This document shows, piece by piece, positions 36,566-45,555 of a stretch of DNA of 64,000 nt. Positions within the stretch are counted from its first letter, which is position 1. Each line of letters starts with the position of its first letter. Origin of the DNA: Dyella sedimenti (GTDB taxonomy: Bacteria > Pseudomonadota > Gammaproteobacteria > Xanthomonadales > Rhodanobacteraceae); assembly GCF_022760995.1 (NCBI RefSeq), contig NZ_JAKWJO010000003.1:124001-188000 (forward strand), given 5' to 3'. The notes below the pieces were generated by a model. It did not search any database. It had not been told where the DNA came from and saw only the letters and a program-made list of their open reading frames with translations. The position numbers and the translations under genes were made by a program.

Positions 36566-37731
36566 GGCGTGTCGACCCGGTGGGTGGGTCGCGGCAGCTC
36601 GAAGTCGCGCCACTGGTGGGGATTGCCGTCCTTGCCGGCCTCGGCGGCCTTGATGATGTTGTACATCTCGCGCGCGGTCACGTAGTGCAGCACGTAGCGC
36701 TTGCCGTCGTTGTAGGCGCGCTCCAGGTGCTCGTGCATGGCGTGCATGGGCGCGCCCAGCAGCGTGTCCATGTCGCGTTCCTGGGTGCCGTGCGTATGCA
36801 CCTTGACGAAGATCCACTCCGGCCGCCCCTCGACGTGGATGCCGGTGCGCACCCACGCGTCCACGCGGGCCGGCGTGGGCGGGCAGGCGCGGCGCACGTC
36901 GGCGTTCTCGATGCGCGGCACCAGGCCGAAGCGGCGTTCGCGCCAGTTCAGTCCCAGCGGTCCCTGCACGATCATCAGGTCGCCGCTGGGCCGGCCGCCC
37001 ACGCGCACCGGCACGCCGGTGTCGTGCGACTTGGGGCGCGACGGGTCGTCGGTGGCGTAGTAGATGGCGTTGACGGTGCGCGTCTGGGTGTCGCTGGGCG
37101 CGGAGGGCAGGGTGAAGTCGGCATAGCAGCCCAATTCCCGCAGCAGCACCAGTTCGTTGTTGAGGCCGCACCAGCGTCCGTCCGGACGCGAGTTGTCCAG
37201 GCACCAGTTGCCGTGGATGAAGCCGAAACGCAGCCGCCCGCTGGCAGGGTCGCGCGGCAACGCGCCATGGCGCTGGTGGAGTACCTCGTTGAAGCGGGCG
37301 ATGGTGGCGCGGAAATTGTCCTCGGTATCGTTGTCATGGTGCAGGTGCACCTCGATTTCGCCATAGCCGTCGGCGCACAGCGAGGCGAGCGGGTCCAGGT
37401 GTTCCTCCCGGTATTCCTCCTCGGGATAGAAGAAGGTGTGCTGCGGCGGGCGTCCGTCCGCGTCACGATGGGCGGATGCCAGCGCGCGGTAGTCGCGGCA
37501 CCAGCGGTCCACCCGCCGCCGCTGGGTCGCCAGGTCGGCGCCGCCCCAGGCCGGCTCGAAATGGTCGACGAAGCAGAACATCACGTGGACCTGGCCTGTC
37601 GGCCGGGGCCGTCGGCGACGCAGGTAGCTGCCCAGCCAGATCTGCATGTGGCGGGCGCGGATGGCCAGCACCAGCACCGCGAGCGCGCAGGCCACCGCCG
37701 CGACGGCAAGCAGGATCAGCAGGCCAGGCAT
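36550..37731 (-). CDS. Membrane-anchored conserved protein, possibly deacetylase-like
   Basis: 393 aa with one N-terminal helix (residues 3-25), then a globular domain with FCFVDHFEPAWGG, HTFFYPEEEYREEHLD, EVHLHHDNDTEDNF and FGFIHGNWCLDNSR. The clustered His/Asp residues recall the NodB/GH38-like deacetylase barrel, but the standard TFDDG motif is absent, so activity is a guess. A near-C-terminal VKVHTHGTQERDMD may supply more metal ligands. Overlaps both neighbours by about 16 bases. Confidence 0.6.
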   Translation of the reverse strand: MPGLLILLAVAAVACALAVLVLAIRARHMQIWLGSYLRRRRPRPTGQVHVMFCFVDHFEPAWGGADLATQRRRVDRWCRDYRALASAHRDADGRPPQHTFFYPEEEYREEHLDPLASLCADGYGEIEVHLHHDNDTEDNFRATIARFNEVLHQRHGALPRDPASGRLRFGFIHGNWCLDNSRPDGRWCGLNNELVLLRELGCYADFTLPSAPSDTQTRTVNAIYYATDDPSRPKSHDTGVPVRVGGRPSGDLMIVQGPLGLNWRERRFGLVPRIENADVRRACPPTPARVDAWVRTGIHVEGRPEWIFVKVHTHGTQERDMDTLLGAPMHAMHEHLERAYNDGKRYVLHYVTAREMYNIIKAAEAGKDGNPHQWRDFELPRPTHRVDTPCVPC

Positions 37732-38897
37732 GGCGCCTCCCCTTGCATGGGCACTAGGCTCAGCAACTGCTCGGCGTTGTTGCGCCACTGGCGCTCGCGC
37801 ATAACGTAGTGGCGCGCGGCCCGGCCGATGCGCTGGCGTTCCTCGTCGCACTCGGCCAGGTCGAGCACGCGCCGCACGCAGGCGGCGGCGTCGCCGTGCG
37901 GGAACAGCCAGCCGGTGCGGCCATCGGCGATCACTTCCGCCACCGGGGCATAGTCGGGCGCCACCACGGCCACGCCCATCGCCATCAGTTCGAACAGCTT
38001 CATCGGCGAGCCATACAGGTTGGAATCGGGCAACACGGCGTAGTCCATGCAGGCGATCCAGGCAGGAATCTCCTCGTGCGGCACACGGCCCGGCAGCAGC
38101 ACGCGCTCGCCCAGCCCACGCGCCTCCACCTGTGTACGCACGGCGGGCAGGGTGACGCCGTCGCCTACCAGCACCAGGGCCAGCCGGGGCTGCTCGCGCA
38201 GGCGTTCGGCGATGGCGTCGACGAAACCGTCCACGCCATGCCAGTGGGCGAACACGCCGATATGGCCGCAGACCACGCGCCCGGCCAGGCCATGTTGCGC
38301 GCGCAGGCGCTCGCGGTCGAAGCGGCGGGGATCGAAGCGCGACAGGTCCGCCGCGTTGGGCGAGATCACCGAGGGCGCGATGGCGCCATGGGCGGCCTCG
38401 GCCTGGTCGCGGAAATAGCTGGAGATGAACACCAGCCCGGTGGCGCGGCGCAGGCACCAGCCTTCGATGCGGCGCGCCAGCGGTTTCAGGTAGAGCGGGC
38501 GCACCCGCCGCACCAGCGCCGAATCGTTGATCTCCAGCACCAGCGGGATGCCGTGCCGGCGCGCCAGCCAGACGGTGGCGAACAGGAACAGCGAATAGCG
38601 CTCGTAGATGAGCTGCGGGCGCAGCCGGCGGATCGCCGACGACAGCCGCGCCAGGGTGACCAGGTTGTAGGCCAGCTCCAGCAACTCGAACAGCACGCCG
38701 GGCATGCGCGCGATCAGGTTGTGCAGGCGCCCATGCTTGGCGCTGGCCGCCGGGGCGGGTTCGCGCTCGGGATCGGCGCCGGGGAAGGAGATCACGCTGA
38801 CCTCATGGCCGAGTTCGCGCAAGGCGTGCACGATCCCGCGGATGTGCACGCCCTCGACGTGCCGTCCCTGGGTACGGTGGTGGTAGAGAATCCTCAT
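37716..38897 (-). CDS. Glycosyltransferase family 4 (GT-B)
   Basis: 393 aa. N-terminal MRILYHHRTQGRHVEGVHIRG acceptor domain, C-terminal donor domain with VGDGVTLPAVR, LPGRVPHEEIPAWI and SPMKLFELMAMGVAVVA. Typical of exosortase-cluster glycosyltransferases. Inverting or retaining outcome and sugar are unknown; probably adds one residue to the lipid-linked repeat unit at the cytoplasmic face. Confidence 0.88.
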   Translation of the reverse strand: MRILYHHRTQGRHVEGVHIRGIVHALRELGHEVSVISFPGADPEREPAPAASAKHGRLHNLIARMPGVLFELLELAYNLVTLARLSSAIRRLRPQLIYERYSLFLFATVWLARRHGIPLVLEINDSALVRRVRPLYLKPLARRIEGWCLRRATGLVFISSYFRDQAEAAHGAIAPSVISPNAADLSRFDPRRFDRERLRAQHGLAGRVVCGHIGVFAHWHGVDGFVDAIAERLREQPRLALVLVGDGVTLPAVRTQVEARGLGERVLLPGRVPHEEIPAWIACMDYAVLPDSNLYGSPMKLFELMAMGVAVVAPDYAPVAEVIADGRTGWLFPHGDAAACVRRVLDLAECDEERQRIGRAARHYVMRERQWRNNAEQLLSLVPMQGEAPCLAC

Positions 38898-39535
38898 GCG
38901 CCGTCCGCCGGCAGTGGTAGGAACTGGTAGCCGCGTTGCCGCCATGCCGGCAGCAGGGCGGCGAGCGCCTCGGTGGCCTTGTCGCTGTCGTCGTGCATCA
39001 GCACGATGTCGCCGGCCCGCGGCGGCGCCGCGCGCAGCCGCTCGCGCAAGGCTTCGCTGGAATCGCGCTGGTAGTCCAGGCTGTCGTACGACCAGTAGAC
39101 GATGCTGCGCCGGCGGCCCGCGCAGTGCAGCAGCAGCGCGGGCGACAGGTGGCCCTGGGGCGGGCGCACGCGGTGGCGGGAACGCTGGTCGAAGGCGCGC
39201 AGCACCTCGTCGGTGCGGTCGAACTCGCCGACCTGCTGCCGCAGCGGCATGGGCCCGAACGAGGCATGGGTATAGGAATGGTTGCCGATCATGTGGCCCT
39301 CGGCCACGATGCGCTCCGCCAGCGCGGGATGCCGTTCCGCGTGGCGGCCGACCAGGAAGAAGCTGGCGCGCACGCGTTGTGCGGCGAGCAGGTCGAGCAG
39401 GCGCGGCGTGTGCTCGGGATGCGGGCCGTCGTCGAAGCTGAGGTAGACCGCGTTGTCCGCGCGCGGGCCATGCGTCTGCACCAGGCTGGGCGGCAGCAGG
39501 CCGAGCAACTGCTGCTTTCTCGGGCGCAGCCTCAT
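38894..39535 (-). CDS. Polysaccharide deacetylase (NodB domain), compact
   Basis: 213 aa. All NodB motifs are visible: SFDDGPHPEHTPRLL (about residue 34), GNHSYTH (about 86) and RPPQGHLSP (about 123), then LMHD near the end. Begins in a Lys/Arg-rich stretch without a signal peptide. ATG overlaps the stop of the upstream glycosyltransferase (ATGA). Confidence 0.9.
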   Translation of the reverse strand: MRLRPRKQQLLGLLPPSLVQTHGPRADNAVYLSFDDGPHPEHTPRLLDLLAAQRVRASFFLVGRHAERHPALAERIVAEGHMIGNHSYTHASFGPMPLRQQVGEFDRTDEVLRAFDQRSRHRVRPPQGHLSPALLLHCAGRRRSIVYWSYDSLDYQRDSSEALRERLRAAPPRAGDIVLMHDDSDKATEALAALLPAWRQRGYQFLPLPADGA

Positions 39536-40710
39536 GCGGTGGCTCCCAGCGAATCCGCCGCGCGCACGACGCTTTCGCGCAGGATGGCGTCGAGCGCGGC
39601 GATGTTGTCGTCCCAGCGGAAGCGGGCCGCATGCGCCGCGATGCGCGTGCCGTCCCAGGGGCGGCGCGTCGCCTCGACCAGGGCGGCGGACAGCGCGGCC
39701 CGGTCGCGCGGCGGCACCAGGATGCCCGCGTCCCCAGGCACTACCTCGGGAATCCCGCCGACGCGGCTGGCCACCACCGGCGTGCCGCAGGCCATCGCCT
39801 CCAGCACCACGTTGGGCACGCCCTCGTTGTGGCTGGGCAGGCACAGCAGGTCCGCCGCACGGAACCAGCCGGCCAGCTGGCCGTGCGCCACCTTGCCCGC
39901 CCAGCTCACCCGGTGGAGGCAGCCGAGCGCGGCGGCGCGCTCGCGCAGCGGCATGCCGCTGGGCCCGTCGCCGACGAACACCAGGTGTGCGCCCGGTTGC
40001 GCATCGAGCACGGCGGGAAAGGCTTCCAGCAGGTCGTCGCAGCCCTTGCTCGCCTTGAGGTTGCCAACGTAGAGAATCAGCGGCGCGCCGCTCGGCAGCG
40101 ACAGCTTCGCCCGTGCCCGCGCGCGGTCGCCGGGGTGGAACAGCGCCGGGTCCACGCCGTTGTAGAGCACGTGCACCCGCGCGGCGGGCACGCCCAGGCC
40201 GATGGCCTTGCCGGCCAATGCGCGGCTCACCGCCACCACGGCACGGGCGCCGCGCAGGGCGGCGCGGATCTGTGGCCGTTGCAGCGCGCGTTCCGCCTGC
40301 ACGTTGAGGTCGCTGCCGTGCACCTTCACCACGTAGGGAATGCGCAGGCGCCGCGCCAGCCAGCCCGCGGCCACCGCGTCGGGGTAGCCCCAGCTGGCCA
40401 GCACGCAGTCGTAGCCGGCGGCGCGCAGCCGGCGGCCGCGCTGCCACCACAGCGAGAGCAGGAAGCACAGCGCGTGCAGCGAGCGGCCGATGCGCGGCGG
40501 GTAATAGAACACGAACTCGTCGGTGCGCAGCCCCTTCACCGCGACCGGCGCCACGGGCTCGCCCTTGCGCTCGGCGAAGCTCACCGCGGTCAGCACGTCC
40601 ACGTCGTGGTGCTGGCCCAGCTGCTCGAACTGCTGGCGGTTGAAGGCGCCGCGCTGCGGATCCCAGGGCGTGGGAAACAGGTTGGTGACGATCAGTAGGC
40701 GTAGTCGCAT
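39532..40710 (-). CDS. Glycosyltransferase family 4
   Basis: 392 aa. NLFPTPWDPQRGAFNRQQ at the N-terminus and the donor-site E-x7-E motif in NEGVPNVVLEAM (about residue 292). LILYVGNLKASKG and VFVGDGP mark the GT-B second domain. Start at MRLRLLIV gives a 19-base overlap with the upstream gene; a longer reading exists but runs within it. Confidence 0.9.
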   Translation of the reverse strand: MRLRLLIVTNLFPTPWDPQRGAFNRQQFEQLGQHHDVDVLTAVSFAERKGEPVAPVAVKGLRTDEFVFYYPPRIGRSLHALCFLLSLWWQRGRRLRAAGYDCVLASWGYPDAVAAGWLARRLRIPYVVKVHGSDLNVQAERALQRPQIRAALRGARAVVAVSRALAGKAIGLGVPAARVHVLYNGVDPALFHPGDRARARAKLSLPSGAPLILYVGNLKASKGCDDLLEAFPAVLDAQPGAHLVFVGDGPSGMPLRERAAALGCLHRVSWAGKVAHGQLAGWFRAADLLCLPSHNEGVPNVVLEAMACGTPVVASRVGGIPEVVPGDAGILVPPRDRAALSAALVEATRRPWDGTRIAAHAARFRWDDNIAALDAILRESVVRAADSLGATA

Positions 40711-41822
40711 GGGGAGCGGTCCGTCACGCCGTGGTAGAGCAGGGCGTAGCGCCCTGCCATGGTTTCCAGCGAACCGTGCTGCTCCACCCAGGCGCGCGCC
40801 GCGCGCCCGCACGCCGAGGCGCACTGGGGCTCGCGCAGCAGGGCGAGCATGGCCTCGGCCAGCGCCGGCGGATCGCCCGGCGGCACCAGCCGGCCGGTAT
40901 GCCGGTCGTGCACGATCTCGGCGTTGCCGCCCACGTCGGTGGCCACGATGGGCAGCGCCACCGCGCAGGCCTCCAGCAGGGCGATGGAATAGCCCTCGCT
41001 CAGCGAGGACAGCACGAACAGGTCCAGGCCCTGCAGCAGCTCGTGCACGTCGGTGCGGTCGCCGAGCAGGAACACGCTGTCGCCCACGCCTTCGCGCGTG
41101 GCCTCGCGCTGCAGCTCGGCGCGCAGCTCGCCGTCGCCGATCAGCACCAGGGCGGCATCGGGGCGCTGCGCGTGCAGCCGGCCGAAGGCGCGGATCAGCC
41201 CCACCTGGTCCTTGGCCCAGTTGAGCCGGCCCACGTTGCCGATCAGCATGCGCTCCGGCGCCAGCCCCAGCATCCGGTGCAACTGGCCGCGCATGGCGGG
41301 CGAGGCGGGCGCGAAGCCGTCCAGCGCGATGCCGTTGGGCACCACCCGGGTCTTGGGCCAGGGCAGCAGGCCGAGCTTGATGGCGTCACGCCGCGCGGCC
41401 TCGCACACGGTGACTACGGTGTCGGTGCAGGCCAGGGCGCGGCGGTACAGCCACTCGCGGCGGGCGCGCTGGTTGAGGCTCATGCCATGGCGCGTGTTGA
41501 TGACCCGCCGCACGCCCAGCCGCGTGCTGGCCAGCACGCCCAGGTAGTGCGCCACGGCGTTGTGGGTGTGCAGCACCTCGGTGTCGTGCCGGCGGATCAG
41601 CTGGCGCGCCCGCGCCAGCGCGCGCAGGTCCAGCCCGCGGCGCTTGTGGCAGCCGGTGACGGGAATGCCCAGCGCGTCGAGCTCGTGCGCCTGCGAGCCG
41701 GGCTCGAACAGGCACACCACCTGGCAGCGGTGGCCCTGGCGGTGCTGCAGCTTCACCAGCTCGATCACCATGCGTTCGAGGCCGCCGCGGTTGAGGTTCT
41801 CCACCACGTGGGTGATGTTCAT
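40692..41822 (-). CDS. Glycosyltransferase family 4 (XrtA-type)
   Basis: 376 aa. NLNRGGLERMVIELV at the N-terminus, HTHNAVAHYLG, VPNGIALDGFAP, GNVGRLNWAKDQ and the E-x7-E motif SEGYSIALLEAC (about residue 295). Strong similarity in layout to the sugar transferases of exosortase A clusters. Overlaps the PaaK-like gene start-to-stop (ATGA). Confidence 0.9.
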   Translation of the reverse strand: MNITHVVENLNRGGLERMVIELVKLQHRQGHRCQVVCLFEPGSQAHELDALGIPVTGCHKRRGLDLRALARARQLIRRHDTEVLHTHNAVAHYLGVLASTRLGVRRVINTRHGMSLNQRARREWLYRRALACTDTVVTVCEAARRDAIKLGLLPWPKTRVVPNGIALDGFAPASPAMRGQLHRMLGLAPERMLIGNVGRLNWAKDQVGLIRAFGRLHAQRPDAALVLIGDGELRAELQREATREGVGDSVFLLGDRTDVHELLQGLDLFVLSSLSEGYSIALLEACAVALPIVATDVGGNAEIVHDRHTGRLVPPGDPPALAEAMLALLREPQCASACGRAARAWVEQHGSLETMAGRYALLYHGVTDRSPCDYAY

Positions 41823-43183
41823 GGCGCCAGCTCGGACAGCGTGACGCGCAGCTTGCCGCTGCGCGTCAGCGGAATGTCGTCGACGAAATGGCAATGCAGC
41901 GCCACGCTGTCGCCCACCACCTTGGCGGTCTCGCGCCGGATGTAGGCGAGGGCGCCGTCGTCGAAGCCCTCGCCACGCACGATGGACAGGTCCAGGCGGT
42001 CGCGTTCGCGCTGCACCAGCTGGAAGCGCGTGACGCCCGGCACGTCCTTGAGCATGTGGGGGAAGAATTCGCCGGGCAGCACGTGGCCGTCCGGCGTGCG
42101 GATGGCGTCCAGCACGCGCCCGTCCACGCGCTCCAGCAGCGGCAGGCCGCGGCCGCAGGGGCAGGCTCCGGCGGAGGGCGCCGCCGTGGCGAGGTCGCCG
42201 TTCACGTAGCGGATGAACGGCATGCCGTAGTTGGAAAGGTCGGTGATCGCGATCTCGCGGGCGGCGCCCGGCGCCTGGCCGCCTGTCGCGCCGAGCAGCT
42301 CCACCACCAGGTGGTCGGCGTTCACGTGCAGGCCCTGGCGATGCTCGCACTCGGAGGCGACCAGCATGAATTCGCGGCAGCCGTAGGTGTTGTAGACGGG
42401 GCACTCGAAGGCCTTCTCGACCAGCTCGCGCTGGAACGCGTGCAGCGCCTCGGCGGCGCCGACGATGCTGCGCGGCCGGTGCACGCGGCGGCCCGTGGCC
42501 AGCATCCATTGGGCGAGCTGCACCAGCGGCGTGACGTAGCCGACGATGACCGAGGGCCTGTAGCGGTCGATCGCGTCGGCATAGCCGGCCATGTTGGCCT
42601 CGGTCATGTGGAAGCTGTTGACGATGTGCCGGGCGAAGGCGGCGTTGTAGACGCGGTCCTTGAGGCGCTGCCGCCACGCCGGCGAGCCGACGCCCGCGCC
42701 CCACAGCATCAGGCTGCGGCTGCCCAGCGGGGCGCCGGCCCAGGCGTAGCCGCGCCACATCACCGCCTGGCGGCGCCCGTTGCTCTCGCGGGTGTAGCCG
42801 AAGCGCATCGGCTCGCCGGTGGAGCCGCCGGTCGCCTTGTACAGCAGGCGGTCGCGCAGCGAGTCCGCCTTCAGTTCCTCGAAGTGGGCGCGGATGTCGG
42901 CCTTGGTCAGCACGGGCAGCTTGGCGTAGTCGTCCAGGCTGCGGATGTCGCGCGGGGTGATGCCCAGCTCGCGCCATTGCCGCCGGTAGTAGGGCACCTC
43001 GCGATGGCAGTGTTCCAGCAGCTGCTTGAGCCGGGTCCACTGCAGCTGCGCCAGCTCGCCCGGCGACAGCCACTGGTCGCGCTCGTACCGATCCAGCCAG
43101 GACAGCGTATCGCGACGCCGCAGCCCCGTTTCGTAGGCGGGAAAGAGCACCCGCCGGAATGCCGTCTCGTACCAACCGCTCAT
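41819..43183 (-). CDS. PaaK-like adenylate-forming enzyme
   Basis: 454 aa, phenylacetate-CoA-ligase superfamily. Nucleotide-binding motif KATGGSTGEPM near residue 115, NTYGCREF near 250 as the second ATP motif, a zinc-type CPCGRG segment near 345 and the C-terminal LTRSGKLR lysine region. Members beside polysaccharide genes (CapK-like) activate unknown carboxylates for transfer to sugars. Here it could also activate a building block for the adjacent assembly line; the sequence does not decide. Confidence 0.8.
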   Translation of the reverse strand: MSGWYETAFRRVLFPAYETGLRRRDTLSWLDRYERDQWLSPGELAQLQWTRLKQLLEHCHREVPYYRRQWRELGITPRDIRSLDDYAKLPVLTKADIRAHFEELKADSLRDRLLYKATGGSTGEPMRFGYTRESNGRRQAVMWRGYAWAGAPLGSRSLMLWGAGVGSPAWRQRLKDRVYNAAFARHIVNSFHMTEANMAGYADAIDRYRPSVIVGYVTPLVQLAQWMLATGRRVHRPRSIVGAAEALHAFQRELVEKAFECPVYNTYGCREFMLVASECEHRQGLHVNADHLVVELLGATGGQAPGAAREIAITDLSNYGMPFIRYVNGDLATAAPSAGACPCGRGLPLLERVDGRVLDAIRTPDGHVLPGEFFPHMLKDVPGVTRFQLVQRERDRLDLSIVRGEGFDDGALAYIRRETAKVVGDSVALHCHFVDDIPLTRSGKLRVTLSELAP

Positions 43184-43204
43184 GCCTCGTTTCCTCGGAC
43201 GGAT

Positions 43205-44467
43205 TCAGCCGGCCGTGCGCAACAGCACGGCCACCAGCACGTACAACCCGGCGATGCTGCCCATCGCCGCGGGCACCCAGCGCCAGCCGCCATCGGACAG
43301 GGTGAACATGCGCAGCCCCGGCAGGCGCCGCTGCGCGCCCACGTAGTAGCCCGTCACCATGGCCAGGACCAGGTACAGCACGATCATGTAGCTGCGGCTC
43401 AGGAAGAACGCCGCGGCGAACATGCCGCACAGCGACAGCAGCAGGGCCAGGCCCAGCGTGCGTTCCTCCCGTGCCGTGGCCAGGAGTTCCGCGTCCCCGG
43501 ACTTTGGCTGGTAGCGCAGCACCGCGAACATCATCCAGAAGCTATAGCCGACAAAGGCGAGCCACAGCACGTAACCCACGAAGCCGGCCTCGGCCAGCAC
43601 CAGCACGAAGGAGTTGTGCGCGGTGAGGTCGTTGTACTCGGTGAAGTTGCCCGCGCCCACGCCGAACAGCGGGTGGGACATGAACATGTGCAGGCCCGAA
43701 TACCAGGCATCCACGCGGCCGTTGGCCGATTCCTCGCCCGCGTCCAGCTCCTGCATGCGCGAGGAAAGCAGCTTCATCGCTGCCAGCCCCGCCGCACCCA
43801 GCATGCCCGCGACGAGCGCGCCGCGGCGGTACCAGACATAGGCGCCGGCCACCAGCAGCACGGCCAGCAGGGCGCCGCGCGAATTGGTCAGGTAGATGCC
43901 GTACAGCAGCAGCAGCGCGCCGGCATGCCAGAACAGCTTGCCCAGGACGCCCGCGCGGTGGGCGAGATAGACGGCCATCGGCAGGGCGGTGACGAACAGC
44001 AGGCCCAGGTCGTTGGGATCGTTGAAGATGCCCACGTACTGGATGCGCCCGTCCTCGCCCACCGGCACGCCGGTCCAGCCGATGCCGCTGCGGGCCTGGC
44101 CCACGCCGTGCAGGGCCAGCACGAAGGCGCACAGCGCGATCACCCTCATGGTGGCGATGGCGTGGGCGCGCGTGGTGCAGGCCGCGGCCAGGATGAAGAA
44201 CGCGATCACCGTCGGCCCGAACTTGCCCAACTGGTCGAGCATGCCGCCGACCCAGCCGTTGGTGGCCTGCGAGATCATCAGCACCAGCAGGAAGGCCGGC
44301 AGTATCGCGAACTGCGGCGCGGCGAAGGTGCGCGCGCGCGAACCCGCCCAGGCCAGGAAGGCCAGCACCAGCACCACCGGCAGCACCGGCACGCCGGCCA
44401 GGGCGGGCAGGTAGTCCTGCGGCCGCACGATGGTCAGCACCAGGTAGAGCAGGATCAGTGGGACCAT
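43205..44467 (-). CDS. O-antigen-ligase/polymerase-like membrane protein (exosortase-associated type)
   Basis: 420 aa, about 10-12 membrane segments. IVRPQDYLPAL near the N-terminus and the Wzy_C signature region LFGVGAGNFTEYNDLTAHNSF near residue 270, where the conserved Arg-His ligase residues lie. Matches in style the O-glycosylation ligase of exosortase A loci. As no other Wzy is seen, it may polymerise or ligate the repeat unit. Overlaps the deacetylase gene by 13 bases. Confidence 0.87.
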   Translation of the reverse strand: MVPLILLYLVLTIVRPQDYLPALAGVPVLPVVLVLAFLAWAGSRARTFAAPQFAILPAFLLVLMISQATNGWVGGMLDQLGKFGPTVIAFFILAAACTTRAHAIATMRVIALCAFVLALHGVGQARSGIGWTGVPVGEDGRIQYVGIFNDPNDLGLLFVTALPMAVYLAHRAGVLGKLFWHAGALLLLYGIYLTNSRGALLAVLLVAGAYVWYRRGALVAGMLGAAGLAAMKLLSSRMQELDAGEESANGRVDAWYSGLHMFMSHPLFGVGAGNFTEYNDLTAHNSFVLVLAEAGFVGYVLWLAFVGYSFWMMFAVLRYQPKSGDAELLATAREERTLGLALLLSLCGMFAAAFFLSRSYMIVLYLVLAMVTGYYVGAQRRLPGLRMFTLSDGGWRWVPAAMGSIAGLYVLVAVLLRTAG

Positions 44468-45555
44468 GCCGCCGCTTCCTTCGCCGCGTCGGCGTGGGCC
44501 GGCGGATAGCTCATCAGCCGGGGCAGGGTGAGCATGGCGGCGAACCAGCCCGTGCCCATGTTGCGCTCCACCGCCAGCCGGAACAGTTCGTAGCGGTTGG
44601 CGGCCGGCTGCGGATTGGTGCCGGGCAGGTAGCTGCAGGCCAGGGCGTAGCCCGCCTCGCGGGTGGCCGCCATCACCCGTTCGTCATAGGCGCGCTGGCC
44701 GCCCACCGGGTAGGAAAGGTGCCGTGGCGCTTCGCCCAGCTCGCGGCGGAGCGTGTCGCGCGAGTGGCGTATCTCGAACTCCATCTCGGCCTGCGGCAGC
44801 TTGGACAGCATGCGGTGGTGCACGCCGTGCGAGCCGAACTCGAAGCCGGCCGCATGCATCTCGCGCACCTGCTCCCAGCTCATCGGCCGGCAGTCGGGCG
44901 GCGCGGTGTCGCCGGGCATGTTCCATTCCTGCTCCAGGCGGCGGGTCATCGCCGTCTGCACCAGCGCGTCGGTCTCCTTCATCTGGTTCAGCACGTGGCC
45001 GGCCAGCGCGCGGCGCGCGGCTCGGTCCGCCGGCATCGGCAGGTCGATGCCCAGTTCCGGCAGCTGCAGCCGCCGGGCCGGGCTGAGCAGGATCATGTGC
45101 ACCAGCCAGTCGTAGCCGTAGGGCCGCCCGCTGTCGATGTGCCCGGTGGAGACGAAGAAGGTGGCCGGCACGCCCAGCTCACGCAGGATCGGGAAGGCGA
45201 TGCGGTAGTTGTCGTCGTAGCCGTCGTCGAAGGTGACCACCACCGCATCGTTGGGCAGATCCTGGCCGGCGTTGATCGCGGCGGCCACGTCGCCCAGGCG
45301 CATCGGGCGGTAGCGCTCCTTCACCAGCTGCATCTGCGCGCGGAAGCCTTCCGGCGTGGCGCTGATCAGCTCCAGGTCGAACTCGTAGCTGGCGGGATCG
45401 GGCAGCGGCATCACGCGGTGGTAAGCCAGCACGCGCAGCTCCCGCCGCCACCACGAGCGCATCCGCTGCAGCGAATGCAGCAGGCCGCTGCGGTAGCACA
45501 GCTGGCCCAGCTGGCCCCGCAACCCCACGTGCGTGCCGATGTCTTCCATCACCAT
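44455..45555 (-). CDS. Polysaccharide deacetylase (NodB domain), long form
   Basis: 366 aa. VLAYHRVMP near residue 42, TFDDGYDDNYRIAF near 110 and FGSHGVHHRMLS near 230 are the NodB hallmarks of the exosortase-type and IcaB/PgaB-like deacetylases; LSYPVGGQ near 272 is the third motif. Start is at the first of two ATGs (45555 or 45549), both overlapping the upstream stop codon. Confidence 0.88.
   Translation of the reverse strand: MVMEDIGTHVGLRGQLGQLCYRSGLLHSLQRMRSWWRRELRVLAYHRVMPLPDPASYEFDLELISATPEGFRAQMQLVKERYRPMRLGDVAAAINAGQDLPNDAVVVTFDDGYDDNYRIAFPILRELGVPATFFVSTGHIDSGRPYGYDWLVHMILLSPARRLQLPELGIDLPMPADRAARRALAGHVLNQMKETDALVQTAMTRRLEQEWNMPGDTAPPDCRPMSWEQVREMHAAGFEFGSHGVHHRMLSKLPQAEMEFEIRHSRDTLRRELGEAPRHLSYPVGGQRAYDERVMAATREAGYALACSYLPGTNPQPAANRYELFRLAVERNMGTGWFAAMLTLPRLMSYPPAHADAAKEAAAWSH

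Noticed and set aside
23327..45555. Exosortase gene or PEP-CTERM sorting signal
   Set aside because: None of the membrane proteins shows the exosortase layout and no protein ends in a PEP motif followed by a helix and basic tail.
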